A DNA stretch of 64,000 bases from Nannocystis exedens (lineage in GTDB: Bacteria > Myxococcota_A > Polyangia > Nannocystales > Nannocystaceae). How positions within the stretch are numbered: position 1 is the first letter of the stretch; each line of letters starts with the position of its first letter. This document shows positions 28,183-37,093 of this stretch, one piece after another. A program made the position numbers and the translations under genes. The notes under the pieces are model-generated. The model ran no database searches and was not told the DNA's origin. It saw nothing but the letters and a program-made list of their open reading frames with translations. The DNA lies in NCBI RefSeq assembly GCF_002343915.1, contig NZ_NETK01000001.1:5656001-5720000 (forward strand), read 5' to 3'.

Positions 28183-29265
28183 CTACGGGGGCGATTCGCC
28201 TTCGTCGACACGGTCGATGGCGACGGTCAAGACGGACGTGTCTGCCGGCAGGAGCTCCAGGGCGTAGAGTCCAGCGTCGAGCTGGAGCTCGTGTTCGCCG
28301 GGTTGGAACACCCGCGTGAACTGTTGGTCGCAGCCGCCGCAACGTACGAGCGCCACCTGGGGAAGGCGCGGGATCCCTCCTGGCGAGACGACCAACTCGC
28401 CCTCGAGCCGCAGGCGATAGCTGCCTCCCTCGTCGAGCCGAAGCGTGCGACGCGTGGCGAACAACGGCCGGTCTGCGCCATCGCTCCCGTAAAAGTCGGG
28501 ATCGAGGCACGAGGCCGCGAACACCTCGAGCCAGGCCTCGTCGAGTCGGTCTGCCCCGCGCTCGTCGCACAGGTCGAGCTGGTACTGGCAGGCCGGACCC
28601 GCCAGGAACTCGCTCTCGAGCGAGTCGAAGTCCTCACCGTAGACCGCCTCGATGCTGGCTCGGATGGCCGTCTGCGATCGTTCTTGCGTCGAGCGGAAGA
28701 ACTGCTCGAACGCCGCCAGCCCACGGGTGTCGATCAAGAACCGAACGAACCGCGCGGCCGCCTGATAATCGAGCGCCAACCCGGTCGCATCCAGCATGTC
28801 GCCGATGGCGAGCGTCGGCTCGGGGAGCACCGGCCAGGCTGTAGATCGGGCCATCGCCTCGGCGAGCCCTTCCGTCAAGAAGGGGACGCTGCGACCCCAC
28901 GCGCGATCGATCACCGCATGAGCCAGTTCGTGGCGGATCACACCGGTGGGCCTGCGACTACCGCGGTCGAGATCGGGAACATGGACCGATCGGGTGGCGG
29001 GCAGATAGCACGCGTAAAAGCCACAAGGGACATCGTCCTCGACATACACCGGGACCCGGAAATCCCCGGGAACCGCGACGCCCAGGAACTCGAAGATTCG
29101 CTCGACGTGCGCTTCAAGATGAGACATGGAGCCCGCGCAGGGCTCACGCTCGAGGTTCTCGAGCACCAACTCGAGGTGCCCCTGAGGGGGCTCGGATGCA
29201 GGCGAAGCACAGGCGAGGGTCGCTGACAGGCCCAGCGCGACGGTGCCTCCGAACACGTATCTCAT
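28183..29265 (-). CDS. putative gluzincin metallopeptidase lipoprotein
   Basis: A 360-residue protein with a signal peptide and Cys at about 19 (GLSATLACASP). A zinc-protease motif is visible: H112-E-L-A-H116 in VIRHELAHAVIDRAWG, with a downstream E132 in FLTEGLAEAMA, the arrangement of peptidase MA-like gluzincins. The rest (about 230-360) is unassigned, with paired Cys in VRCGGC and a beta-rich end. Its ATG overlaps the stop codon of the upstream LRR gene by 4 bp (ATGA), so the two are coupled. GC content is lower than in the flanks. Confidence 0.75.
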   Translation of the reverse strand: MRYVFGGTVALGLSATLACASPASEPPQGHLELVLENLEREPCAGSMSHLEAHVERIFEFLGVAVPGDFRVPVYVEDDVPCGFYACYLPATRSVHVPDLDRGSRRPTGVIRHELAHAVIDRAWGRSVPFLTEGLAEAMARSTAWPVLPEPTLAIGDMLDATGLALDYQAAARFVRFLIDTRGLAAFEQFFRSTQERSQTAIRASIEAVYGEDFDSLESEFLAGPACQYQLDLCDERGADRLDEAWLEVFAASCLDPDFYGSDGADRPLFATRRTLRLDEGGSYRLRLEGELVVSPGGIPRLPQVALVRCGGCDQQFTRVFQPGEHELQLDAGLYALELLPADTSVLTVAIDRVDEGESPP

Positions 29266-30545
29266 GGCGCCGCACAATCCTTCTGGTCTGAAGCACACAA
29301 GCCCGTCCCTCTCCCGTTCCAACCCCAATCGGCGTCGCAGATGCCGTCTTCGGGCCATGGACAGGGCTCCAGCATCGTATTCTCTCCGCCGTTGTCGCCC
29401 ACGCGCGGGGTGCCCCCCACGACCAGGCGCTCCTCGAGCGCGTCCACGACCTGAGGCGGAAGCGACAGGTTGCGGTAGATCCACAGCCCGCCCGCGGCCT
29501 TCAAGGCCGGAAACCAACTCTCGGGGCCGATCAGGCTCGGATTGTCGATGAGCTGTAAATCGCCGATGATCTCTGTAAGCCCGGAGAAAGCGGCGAGCTC
29601 GCGTAGCGCTCCGTTGCCGCGGATCTCGAGTCGCACGACCGTCTCGACATCGGTAAAACCGGCGATGTCGTGCAGCATGGGGTTGCCGACCACGATGATG
29701 TCCCCGGCGCTCGCGGTGGAGCCTCCTAGCCTGATGCGCTCGAGCCGGGCGTTGTGCCGGACATCGAGGCGACGGAGCTCCAGCGGCCCCATCCACTCGA
29801 TCGCGGTCAACTGGTCGTTATCGCCGATGTTCACTTCGTCGACCCGCGCCAACGACGGGACACCGGTGATGGAGGCGAGCGCCGCGTTCCTCCGCAGCGA
29901 ACACCGACCCGTGACGTCGGTGAGCGCAGGGAGATCGAGCGCGGTGAGGGCGAGGTTGTCGTGCAGGACGAAATCGCCGGCGACGGTGGTCAACGCAGGA
30001 TACTCGAGGATCTTTGCGGCTTCGTGGCCGATGACGAGTACATCTCCGTTGACGCGGCTCAGGCCGGGCATGCCGCCGATGCGCGTCAACCTGGGGTTGA
30101 GGGCGACAAACAGGTCGTCGAGCTCGGCGACGCCGGGCCCGAGGGTGAACTCGAGGAGCGCGGCGTTCTCGCCGAGATACAGCTCCCCTTCCACCGCAGT
30201 CAAGACCGGGAAACCCTCGATCACCGCGAGGTCCTCGTTATCCGAGATGGAGAGCGAACCTTCGATAATTGCGAGCGAAGCGAAGGCGGGTAACACCTCA
30301 AGGCCTGGATTGTCGAAGATCCGCAGGGAGCCCTCGATCGTCTCGACACGTTGCAGCGCCGCCAGTTCCGCCTCGGAGCGGCCTGTGATAACCAGATCGC
30401 CGTGGATGCAGATGGGCCCGTCCGGCGGCTCGCCCCACAACGCTGCCGCGTCGATGCATCCTTTCTGCTCGGGTGTGCACCCGAACGAAACGCTCGCCGC
30501 ACACGCGGCCATGAGAGCTCGTCCGAGCGATCGAAACGCCCACAT
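29262..30545 (-). CDS. leucine-rich (receptor L-domain-like) repeat lipoprotein
   Basis: A 427-residue protein with a signal peptide and lipobox-like SFGCTPEQKG. About 14 repeats of 22-24 residues follow, of the form 'xxIxGxLxIxDNxxLxxL' (for example ETIEGSLRIFDNPGLEVLPAF, TEIIGDLQLIDNPSLIG), forming a right-handed beta-solenoid like receptor L-domains/Ecm33. The end is Cys-rich (EPCPWPEDGICDADWGWNGRG). It is probably exported and binding in nature. Translationally coupled to the downstream metallopeptidase gene, suggesting joint work on one surface target. Confidence 0.85.
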   Translation of the reverse strand: MWAFRSLGRALMAACAASVSFGCTPEQKGCIDAAALWGEPPDGPICIHGDLVITGRSEAELAALQRVETIEGSLRIFDNPGLEVLPAFASLAIIEGSLSISDNEDLAVIEGFPVLTAVEGELYLGENAALLEFTLGPGVAELDDLFVALNPRLTRIGGMPGLSRVNGDVLVIGHEAAKILEYPALTTVAGDFVLHDNLALTALDLPALTDVTGRCSLRRNAALASITGVPSLARVDEVNIGDNDQLTAIEWMGPLELRRLDVRHNARLERIRLGGSTASAGDIIVVGNPMLHDIAGFTDVETVVRLEIRGNGALRELAAFSGLTEIIGDLQLIDNPSLIGPESWFPALKAAGGLWIYRNLSLPPQVVDALEERLVVGGTPRVGDNGGENTMLEPCPWPEDGICDADWGWNGRGTGLCASDQKDCAAP

Positions 30546-30606
30546 AGGCCGAAAACGTTATCGTGCGACCGCGCTTTCGTCAAGGCTGTGACGGCCGAAA
30601 GCAGGC

Positions 30607-30647
30607 ATATCCGCCTCCTGCGCCATCGGCGCGCCAGAGGCGGATAT
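30607..30647. terminator. hairpin between the LRR gene start and the 30666 gene
   Basis: An 11-bp perfect stem, ATATCCGCCTC (30607-30617) with GAGGCGGATAT (30637-30647), with an inner gcgcc/ggcgc stem. It lies just past the stop codon of the minus-strand gene at 30666 and before the LRR gene. There is no T-run. Confidence 0.6.
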
Positions 30648-30665
30648 CGTCAGCGCGTATTGCGC

Positions 30666-32093
30666 TTAGTTCGTGGTGAGTTGCGTCTCGAATTGCAGGA
30701 AGCCGTCCAGCGTCGCCCACTCGATGTTGAGCGTGAGCTCCGTGCCGTCCCAGGTCCCCGACAGGTTTTCGATCACGACGAAGCGATCCTCGAAGCCGCT
30801 ATTGATGGTGTTCGCGCCGAGATCCGTCGACGAGGAAGACAGCACCGCATACAAGTTGTCGGTCGGGAACGTGATGGCGTCCGTACTCGTCACCAGTTGA
30901 CCCTTCGCCGGCTGGAGCGTGCGGACTTCGAGACCCTCGATCGTAAAGGGGAGCGACTGTGGAACGTTGTTCTGGTCCACGTAATGGTAGACGCCCAGCA
31001 CGTCGCTGGAGTTGAGGCGGAGTTCGTTCAGCGAGACCTTGCAGATCCCGAGCACGCAGGTGCCGACGCTGAAGTCCACCACGCCGCTCAGATGGTTGCT
31101 GAGCGCGTAGGCGCCCCCGAAGAAGTTCAAGACCGCCTCGCCGGTGAACGGCAGAGGGTCGACCAGTCCCATGGGCGCGCCACCCGAGCACTGTGTGGCG
31201 GGGTTCGTCGCCTCAACAGGAGGAAGCGGGAAATTGTAGAGATCACCGCACAAGAAATTGTCCCAGTACCATCCATTGTTGATCGCGTCCATCTCCAACG
31301 CTGCATCTTTTTCCTCACAGAGGTCAAAGCAGTTGTCACGCGCGTTAGAAACGTCGGTTGCGAGGACACAATCCGGGGGGCTGCCCATGTTTCCTGCCAT
31401 GCAGACCCCGTACATCCAAGTTGCAGGTATGTTGTCCTGCATGGTCCCACAGGTCGATGTCGAGCCGTTGCAGATCCAGATGCCGGAAGGAGGTGGTTCC
31501 TCAGGCTCACCCTCGGTTGGGTCGGGCATCTCGCCGCCCTCGCAGAATGTCTCCAGATCGTTGTAGTTTTGCGGACACCACGGGTGTTCGTCCCATCCAG
31601 GCAGGTTGGGGTTACCTTGCTGGTACGTGGCAATTCCCGCGAGCTGATTTCCACACACACGGCAGTCGTCACAGCCTTCCCCGACCCAACTGTAGGCGTC
31701 CACGACACCCGCCGGCGGGTTTGCGCAATCCTCAATACCGACGAGAACAGGCTTGTCGTCGTAATCTCCCGGGGTTCCACCATGAACGAGGGCGCACAGG
31801 GATTCACGGACGTAGTGGTCGCGATGAGCGCAGTTCCAGTCCTTCTTGTTGATGCAGAGCAAGTCCAGGGCGGGATCTGCGGCCGGATCGCAATTCATGA
31901 CATAGCCCACGAACGACTCGGGGTCCGTCGTGGTTGTTGGCACATCCGTGGTCGTCGGCATCGGATCCGTGGTCGACGTGGCGCCATCGCTGTCCGTTCC
32001 CATCGGACCATCATCGCCGCAACCGACCGAGGCGGCGCTGAGCAGCATTACCAATCCACACATGAGCTTCTGAACACGTGTCTTCGACATCAT
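30666..32093 (-). CDS. Thr-rich-linker lipoprotein of unknown function
   Basis: A 475-residue protein. Signal peptide MMSKTRVQKLMCGLVMLLSAASVGCGDD with a lipobox, then a short Thr/Asp/Pro linker (about 30-57), then a Cys-rich region (about 66-250; CDPAAD, CINKKDWNCAHRDHY, CRVCGNQLAG, CDLCEEKD-like pairs) and a beta-rich C-terminus. I recognise no family. GC is about 55%, clearly lower than the surrounding genes. AAGGA lies 7-10 bp before the candidate ATGs at 32093 and 32090. Confidence 0.75.
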   Translation of the reverse strand: MMSKTRVQKLMCGLVMLLSAASVGCGDDGPMGTDSDGATSTTDPMPTTTDVPTTTTDPESFVGYVMNCDPAADPALDLLCINKKDWNCAHRDHYVRESLCALVHGGTPGDYDDKPVLVGIEDCANPPAGVVDAYSWVGEGCDDCRVCGNQLAGIATYQQGNPNLPGWDEHPWCPQNYNDLETFCEGGEMPDPTEGEPEEPPPSGIWICNGSTSTCGTMQDNIPATWMYGVCMAGNMGSPPDCVLATDVSNARDNCFDLCEEKDAALEMDAINNGWYWDNFLCGDLYNFPLPPVEATNPATQCSGGAPMGLVDPLPFTGEAVLNFFGGAYALSNHLSGVVDFSVGTCVLGICKVSLNELRLNSSDVLGVYHYVDQNNVPQSLPFTIEGLEVRTLQPAKGQLVTSTDAITFPTDNLYAVLSSSSTDLGANTINSGFEDRFVVIENLSGTWDGTELTLNIEWATLDGFLQFETQLTTN

Positions 32094-32523
32094 ACATTTC
32101 CTTGAACCAATGATTGCGACGTCGTCAGTTGCGTCGTGGCCAAAACTATATCATTTTGCAGAGGTCAGCAGAATAGGGTGCAGCCTCAGCGGCTGCTCGG
32201 GGATGCCGCTGGTGCCTCGAACCGAGCGATTGATTTGGCGAAGTAGACTGCATGTTTCCGGTCACGCAGGCTAAAGCGTTTCCCGATGACCTGCGTCGAG
32301 AACGACCTGCGCGTCGGCCGCGGTGGGAAGCCCGCTTCGCAGCGGGTGCCATATCGAGCCGTCTGGTGGAGCGATATCGCGATGTCGAGCGTCGCGCCTC
32401 TACAATGGGATGACCGAGTCAGGCGACTTAATAAAGGACTGCTCTTCAGCGCGTGAGGGGGCGCGGTCGTCCATTGATTCGACCTCCGGTGGCGATCGAG
32501 CCTGCCGCCGCCATTCGCCGAAT
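32094..32523. other. intergenic, 430 bp, lower GC
   Basis: No gene seen. It holds the promoter of the 30666 lipoprotein (AT-rich around 32094-32160) and the 3' side of the second antiporter. A short hairpin (cccgcttcgcagcggg, about 32328-32343) is present. No dispersed palindrome was found. Confidence 0.5.
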
Positions 32524-34776
32524 TCAGCCGGCGCTGAGCAGCACGACCGGGCAGGGGGCGTGCTTCAAGACGCTCTCGACGCGGTGGCCGAAGAAGGCGC
32601 GGGTCGAGACGGCGCGCAGGCTGCTGCCGAGCACGATGAGGTCGAAGCTCCCCTGCGCGGCGAGGCGGACGATGTCCTCCTCGGGCCTGACGCCCTCGCT
32701 GACGACGGTCTCGACGCTGGCGCCGAACTTCTTGGCCCGCTCGGCCTCGCGGGCGACGATCTGCGCGCCGATCTCGTGCGGCCGCGCGGTCTCGACGTCG
32801 TTCGAGCCGGTGCGCGAGATGTGGAGGATCGTGACCTCGGCCCGGGTGCTGGCCGCGAGGACAGCCGCGAGCTCGACCGCGTTCTTGCTGTACTCGGTGC
32901 CGACGGTCGGCACGAGGATCTTCCGCGGCGACCACAGCCGGTACAGCGGCGGCTGACCCGGCGCGAGCTCCCGCGCCGGCTCGCGCACGATCAGGGTCGG
33001 GCACGGCGCCTTGTGGATGATGCGGTCGGCCATCGGCCCGAACAGCGACTCGGTGCCGCGGTGGACCTCGCCCAGCACCAGCAGCTCGTAGTCGCGGTGC
33101 GCCTCGGTCAGCACCTGCTCGGCCGGGTCGGCGTCGCTGATGATCTTGAGCTCGGGCCGCGAGCCCTTGAGCAGCCGCAGCGGGCGGGCGATCCGCTCGA
33201 GCGCCTTGGCGCCGACGGCCGCGTAGCGCCGCCTGCGACGGCTCCAGAACTGCCACCACGAGCTCTTCACCGCCTGCGGCCGGGCGTACACGGCGGTGGC
33301 CTCGATCGGCTGCTCGTGGCTGAGGTAGCCGATGATCTGCGCCGGCAGGTCGACGCTGTGCGCGTGCCGGCTGACCAGCAGGACGCGCCGGATCTGCCGC
33401 ACGAAGCTGCTCGCCGCGATCGCCTCGGCCTCGAGCCGCTTGGCCTCGCCCTCGCCCATCTTCACCCGCGACAGCGCCCACCGCAGCATCGGCGGCGCCA
33501 TCATCGAGGTCACGATCGCGACCATGACGATGATCGAGTAGAGCTCGATGGTGAGGATCCCGAGGCCGAGGCCGACGGTGGCGACGACGATCTCCATCGC
33601 CCCGCGGGCGTTCATGCCGAAGCCCATGGCCAGCCGCTCCCAGTGCGACAGGCGAGCCAGGGTGGCGCCGACGTAGACGCCGGTGATCTTGCACGCGCAC
33701 GCGAGCCCGAGCACGCCGAGGCCGACCAGCGCGACCTCCTGGTTGGCGAGCCGCGCGAGGTCGACCTTGACGCCGGCCGAGGCGAAGAAGATCGGCGCGA
33801 GGAAGCTGGCGGTGACGACCTCGAGGGTGTGGCCGACCTCGCGGCGGAACCGCGGCGCCTGGCCGGCGAGGATGCCGATGGCGAACGCGCCGAGCACCGC
33901 CTCGATGCCCATCTGGTGGGTCAGCGCGGCGGCCCCGAGCGCGAGCGCGATGACCAGCGAGGTCTGGGCGTTGACGCCGCCGATCCGCCGGTCGACGCCG
34001 GAGATGATGCGGGCGACGATCGGCACGCCGACGGTCAGCATCAGGCCGAGGAACACCAGCGCGCCGCCGACGGCCTCGGCGACCGAGATCGGGTCGACCT
34101 GTCCGGCGGTGGCGAGGCCGGCGACCACGGCGAGGAGGATCCATCCGACGGTGTCGTCGGTCATCGCCGAGGCGAGGATCAGCTGGCCGATGTCGCGCCG
34201 GATCAGCTTGAGGTCCATCAGCACCTTGGCGATCACCGGGACCGCGCAGATGCTCATCGACACCGCCATGAACAGCGCGAACACCAGCCGCTTGCTCGGG
34301 TCGGCCAGGTAGACCTCGGGCAGGTACCAGCCGAAGGTGGCCCCCGCGAGCAGCGGGATGGTGATCCCGCAGCTCGAGATCAAGAGCGCGCTCTTGCCCC
34401 GGCGCTTGATGAGGCCGATGTCGGTCTCGAGCCCGGTGACGATGATGAGGAACAGGACGCCGAGCCACGACACCACCGACAGGAGGTCGGCCTGGTGCTG
34501 GTCGCGCGGGAAGATGTAGTGCTGCAGCTCGGGCGCCAGCGCGCCGAGCACCGACGGCCCGAGCAGCACCCCGGCGGCCAGCTCGCCGATCACCGCCGGC
34601 TGCTTGAGCTTGCGCAGGAGCTCGCCGAGCAGCCGCGCGGTCGCCAGCAGCACCGCGAGCTGCAGCAGCAGCAGGAACACCGCGTGGTGACCGAGCGACT
34701 TCAGGACGGCAGGGCCGGCCGCGCCGGCCTCGGCGACCGCGTCCGTCAGCAGCGTTGCGGCTGTTTGAAAGACCAT
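32524..34776 (-). CDS. CPA2 cation:proton antiporter with tandem UspA domains (paralogue 2)
   Basis: A 750-residue paralogue of the 25627 gene with the same order: antiporter core (PAVIGELAAGVLLGPSVLG, ASAMTDDTVGWILLA, GMNARGAMEIVVATVG), then two UspA domains ending HRVESVLKHAPCPVVLLSAG. The N-terminal 40 residues diverge most and the last UspA domain least. It starts 24 bp after the stop codon of the P-loop ATPase gene and has no clear Shine-Dalgarno, so it is probably translated from the ATPase mRNA. The UspA domains probably sense ATP or redox state and gate transport. Confidence 0.93.
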   Translation of the reverse strand: MVFQTAATLLTDAVAEAGAAGPAVLKSLGHHAVFLLLLQLAVLLATARLLGELLRKLKQPAVIGELAAGVLLGPSVLGALAPELQHYIFPRDQHQADLLSVVSWLGVLFLIIVTGLETDIGLIKRRGKSALLISSCGITIPLLAGATFGWYLPEVYLADPSKRLVFALFMAVSMSICAVPVIAKVLMDLKLIRRDIGQLILASAMTDDTVGWILLAVVAGLATAGQVDPISVAEAVGGALVFLGLMLTVGVPIVARIISGVDRRIGGVNAQTSLVIALALGAAALTHQMGIEAVLGAFAIGILAGQAPRFRREVGHTLEVVTASFLAPIFFASAGVKVDLARLANQEVALVGLGVLGLACACKITGVYVGATLARLSHWERLAMGFGMNARGAMEIVVATVGLGLGILTIELYSIIVMVAIVTSMMAPPMLRWALSRVKMGEGEAKRLEAEAIAASSFVRQIRRVLLVSRHAHSVDLPAQIIGYLSHEQPIEATAVYARPQAVKSSWWQFWSRRRRRYAAVGAKALERIARPLRLLKGSRPELKIISDADPAEQVLTEAHRDYELLVLGEVHRGTESLFGPMADRIIHKAPCPTLIVREPARELAPGQPPLYRLWSPRKILVPTVGTEYSKNAVELAAVLAASTRAEVTILHISRTGSNDVETARPHEIGAQIVAREAERAKKFGASVETVVSEGVRPEEDIVRLAAQGSFDLIVLGSSLRAVSTRAFFGHRVESVLKHAPCPVVLLSAG

Positions 34777-34800
34777 AGTGTCAGGGACAGGTCCGAAGGT

Positions 34801-36876
34801 TCAGATCATGCTGCGCCAGCGCAGGTCGTGGGTGACGGGGCCGACGGCGGTGGGCCGGAGGGTGAGGAAGCCGCCGGGCCCGCCCTGATCGACGAGGTGG
34901 CGGCGGCGCAGGTCGTCGATCTCGGGGCCGATCCCGCCGCCCCCGCTGCGCACGATCTCCTGCAGCTGCGCCTCGGTCAGCGCGCCGTGCTGGACCAGGC
35001 TGACCAGCACCTGCCGCTGCGACAGCGACAGGTCGTTGAGGGCGGTGCCGCGGCGGCGCGGCAGCGGGCGCACGAGGATGTCGTGCTCGGTCTTGGGGTC
35101 GAGCCGGGCCGACAGCAGCCAGTAGTCGAGGGCCTGGCGCAGGTTGCCGGCGCACATCCGCTCGAGGTCGATGAACCACTCCTCGCCGGGGTCGGGCAGC
35201 ATGTCGGCGCGGGTGAAGGGCCGCCGCAGGCGCTGCAGCGCGGGGGTGCGGCGCTCGCGGAAGCGCAGGCCGAAGCCGCTGACGCGGTGGCGCGAGCGGA
35301 TCATGTTCTCGATGAAGCGACCGGTCTCGGCCGGCACCTCGACGACCTGGCCGAAGTAGAGCGGCAGCCGCAGGCAGGTCTCGAGCAGCGTCGCGGCTGG
35401 CGCGGCCATCAGCACGACCCACAGCATGGCCTCGTCGGTGACGCGGACCATGTCGAGGAAGGCCTGCATGCGCGCGAGGCCCTCGGGGGTGCGCACGAAC
35501 AGCTGCTCGGCGTTCTCGAGGATCAGCACCCGCCGCTTGCCGACCAGCGGGACCATGCGAGCGAACTCGGCGAAGCTGCTGGCGTAGGGGGCGCCGGTGG
35601 CCTCGCACAGGGCGGCGCACAGGCGGGCCTCGCTGGCCAGGTGCGGGCCCATCGAGATCCAGTGCATCGGCAGCTCGCCGTGGAGCTCGGCGCGCACGCG
35701 GTTGACGAGGGTGCGCTTGCCGGCCCCGCGGTCGCCGGTGACGAGCAGGGCGGTGCGCTGGCCCGCGAGCCAGGTCTCGAAGACCTTGCGGCACGGGGCC
35801 TCGAGGCGCGGGCGCGGCTGGTAGAGGTCGGACAGGCCGAGCGGGACCTCGCCGAACAGGCGGCGGTAGATCGCGGGCAGGCTGCTGGCGCGGTCCTCTC
35901 CGGCGATCAAGAGGTCCCAGTAGCCGATCCGCGGGCCCTCGCCGGTGAGGGTGCGGCGCATGTCCTGGGCCAGCTCGCGGACCAGCGGCGCGGCGCGGGT
36001 GTAGAGGGCCGAGGCCCCGTGGCGGGCCCGGTCGCGTTGGGCCCGCAGCCATGACGGCCGGGCCCGGGCGGCGCGCGCCTCGAGCTGCTGCATGAGCTCG
36101 TCGGGCCGGTGGGTGCGCAGCGGGGCGAGCGCGTCGTCCATGCGCGCGGAGCTCTCGGCGACGAACCACGCGAACAGGCGCCGGACGTCGCGGGCGCTGC
36201 GCTCGGACAGGGTCCGGACCAGGCGGATCGCGTGGCCGAGGCCGGTGTGGGCCGACTCGTCGCGGGCCTCGACCTCGCGGCTGTCCTCGACGATGAAGAG
36301 GTGGTAGTCGAGGACGGTCTCGATCCGCTCGAGCTCGGCCGCGGCGTCGCGCGCGAGGGCGGCGGCGCGGCGGGTGAGCTCGATGATGAGGCCGCGCACC
36401 GGCTCGGCGAACACCTCCTCGAGCCAGCGCCGCAGCGGCACGGCGATCTGCACCGGGCCGGCCTTGGCGACCCCGGAGTCCTCGGCGGCGCGATCGAGGA
36501 AGTACAGTTCGGGCTCCTCGGCGACGGTGCGCGCGAGGTCGGTCAGGAGGCCGGCCGCCGCCATGCCGCCGGTGAAGGAGGCCGCGGTGGCGTTGAGGGT
36601 GTCGCGGGCGCCGTGGATGGCGGGGCGGATCTCGTGCTCGAGCACCGCGCGCCAGCGCGTCCGCGACAGCGGGTGGCGGTTGTCGTCGTCCGCCAGGGTG
36701 ACGAGCGCCTCCTCCGGCGGCGGCGCCGGCTGCATCTGCTGCTCCAGCGTCAACGCGACCTGTTCCAGGCCGCCGAGGCAGTCTCCGCGCAAACGCTGGT
36801 CGAGCAGCTCGCCGGCCCGCCCCTGGAGCGCCGCGAACCACTCAGCCAGCCGGGCGAGCTGAGGGTCGAGGATCAC
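34801..36876 (-). CDS. P-loop ATPase with N-terminal helical domain and C-terminal winged-helix-like part
   Basis: A 691-residue protein starting with GTG. Residues 1-340 are largely helical and charged with no recognised domain. An AAA/STAND-like core follows: Walker A GDRGAGKRT at 381-389, where Arg replaces the usual Ser/Thr after GK, and Walker B-like RRVLILENAEQLF at 448-460, with Glu-Asn where Asp-Glu is usual. The final 90 residues (SLSQRQVLVSLVQHGALTEAQLQEIV ... DDLRRRHLV) look like a winged helix. It precedes the second antiporter by 24 bp and probably regulates it or belongs to the same stress response. Not assigned to a named family. Confidence 0.75.
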   Translation of the reverse strand: MILDPQLARLAEWFAALQGRAGELLDQRLRGDCLGGLEQVALTLEQQMQPAPPPEEALVTLADDDNRHPLSRTRWRAVLEHEIRPAIHGARDTLNATAASFTGGMAAAGLLTDLARTVAEEPELYFLDRAAEDSGVAKAGPVQIAVPLRRWLEEVFAEPVRGLIIELTRRAAALARDAAAELERIETVLDYHLFIVEDSREVEARDESAHTGLGHAIRLVRTLSERSARDVRRLFAWFVAESSARMDDALAPLRTHRPDELMQQLEARAARARPSWLRAQRDRARHGASALYTRAAPLVRELAQDMRRTLTGEGPRIGYWDLLIAGEDRASSLPAIYRRLFGEVPLGLSDLYQPRPRLEAPCRKVFETWLAGQRTALLVTGDRGAGKRTLVNRVRAELHGELPMHWISMGPHLASEARLCAALCEATGAPYASSFAEFARMVPLVGKRRVLILENAEQLFVRTPEGLARMQAFLDMVRVTDEAMLWVVLMAAPAATLLETCLRLPLYFGQVVEVPAETGRFIENMIRSRHRVSGFGLRFRERRTPALQRLRRPFTRADMLPDPGEEWFIDLERMCAGNLRQALDYWLLSARLDPKTEHDILVRPLPRRRGTALNDLSLSQRQVLVSLVQHGALTEAQLQEIVRSGGGGIGPEIDDLRRRHLVDQGGPGGFLTLRPTAVGPVTHDLRWRSMI

Positions 36877-36998
36877 CGGCCGAGGATATCAGCTCGAGGC
36901 CCGTCGGCGGTGAAGGCGATGAAAGGTGCGTTACCGCGCCGTCAGCGCGGCCCTGAACAGGCGCACACCTGCCCCGCGCGGACGGCGGGGGCCGCCGG

Positions 36999-37075
36999 AG
37001 CTGTCCCTCGGGACAGGCTCGCGCGGCCCGGGAGAGCTGTCCCGAGAGACATTTTATGTGTCCCGAAGGACATGT
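36999..37075. repeat. three palindrome copies in the 36877-37093 intergenic region
   Basis: 36999-37018 (AGCTGTCC-CTCG-GGACAGGC), 37035-37054 (AGCTGTCC-CGAG-AGACATTT) and 37056-37075 (ATGTGTCC-CGAA-GGACATGT). They lie downstream of the cytochrome gene and upstream of the ATPase gene, and could fold as consecutive hairpins at the end of the former transcript. Confidence 0.8.
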
Positions 37076-37093
37076 CACCGCGCGCCGCGCGGC

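Noticed and set aside
25627..34776. Composite transposon made by the duplicated antiporters
   Set aside because: No transposase, integrase or terminal inverted repeats; the flanks are complete functional-looking genes, so gene duplication is the simpler reading.
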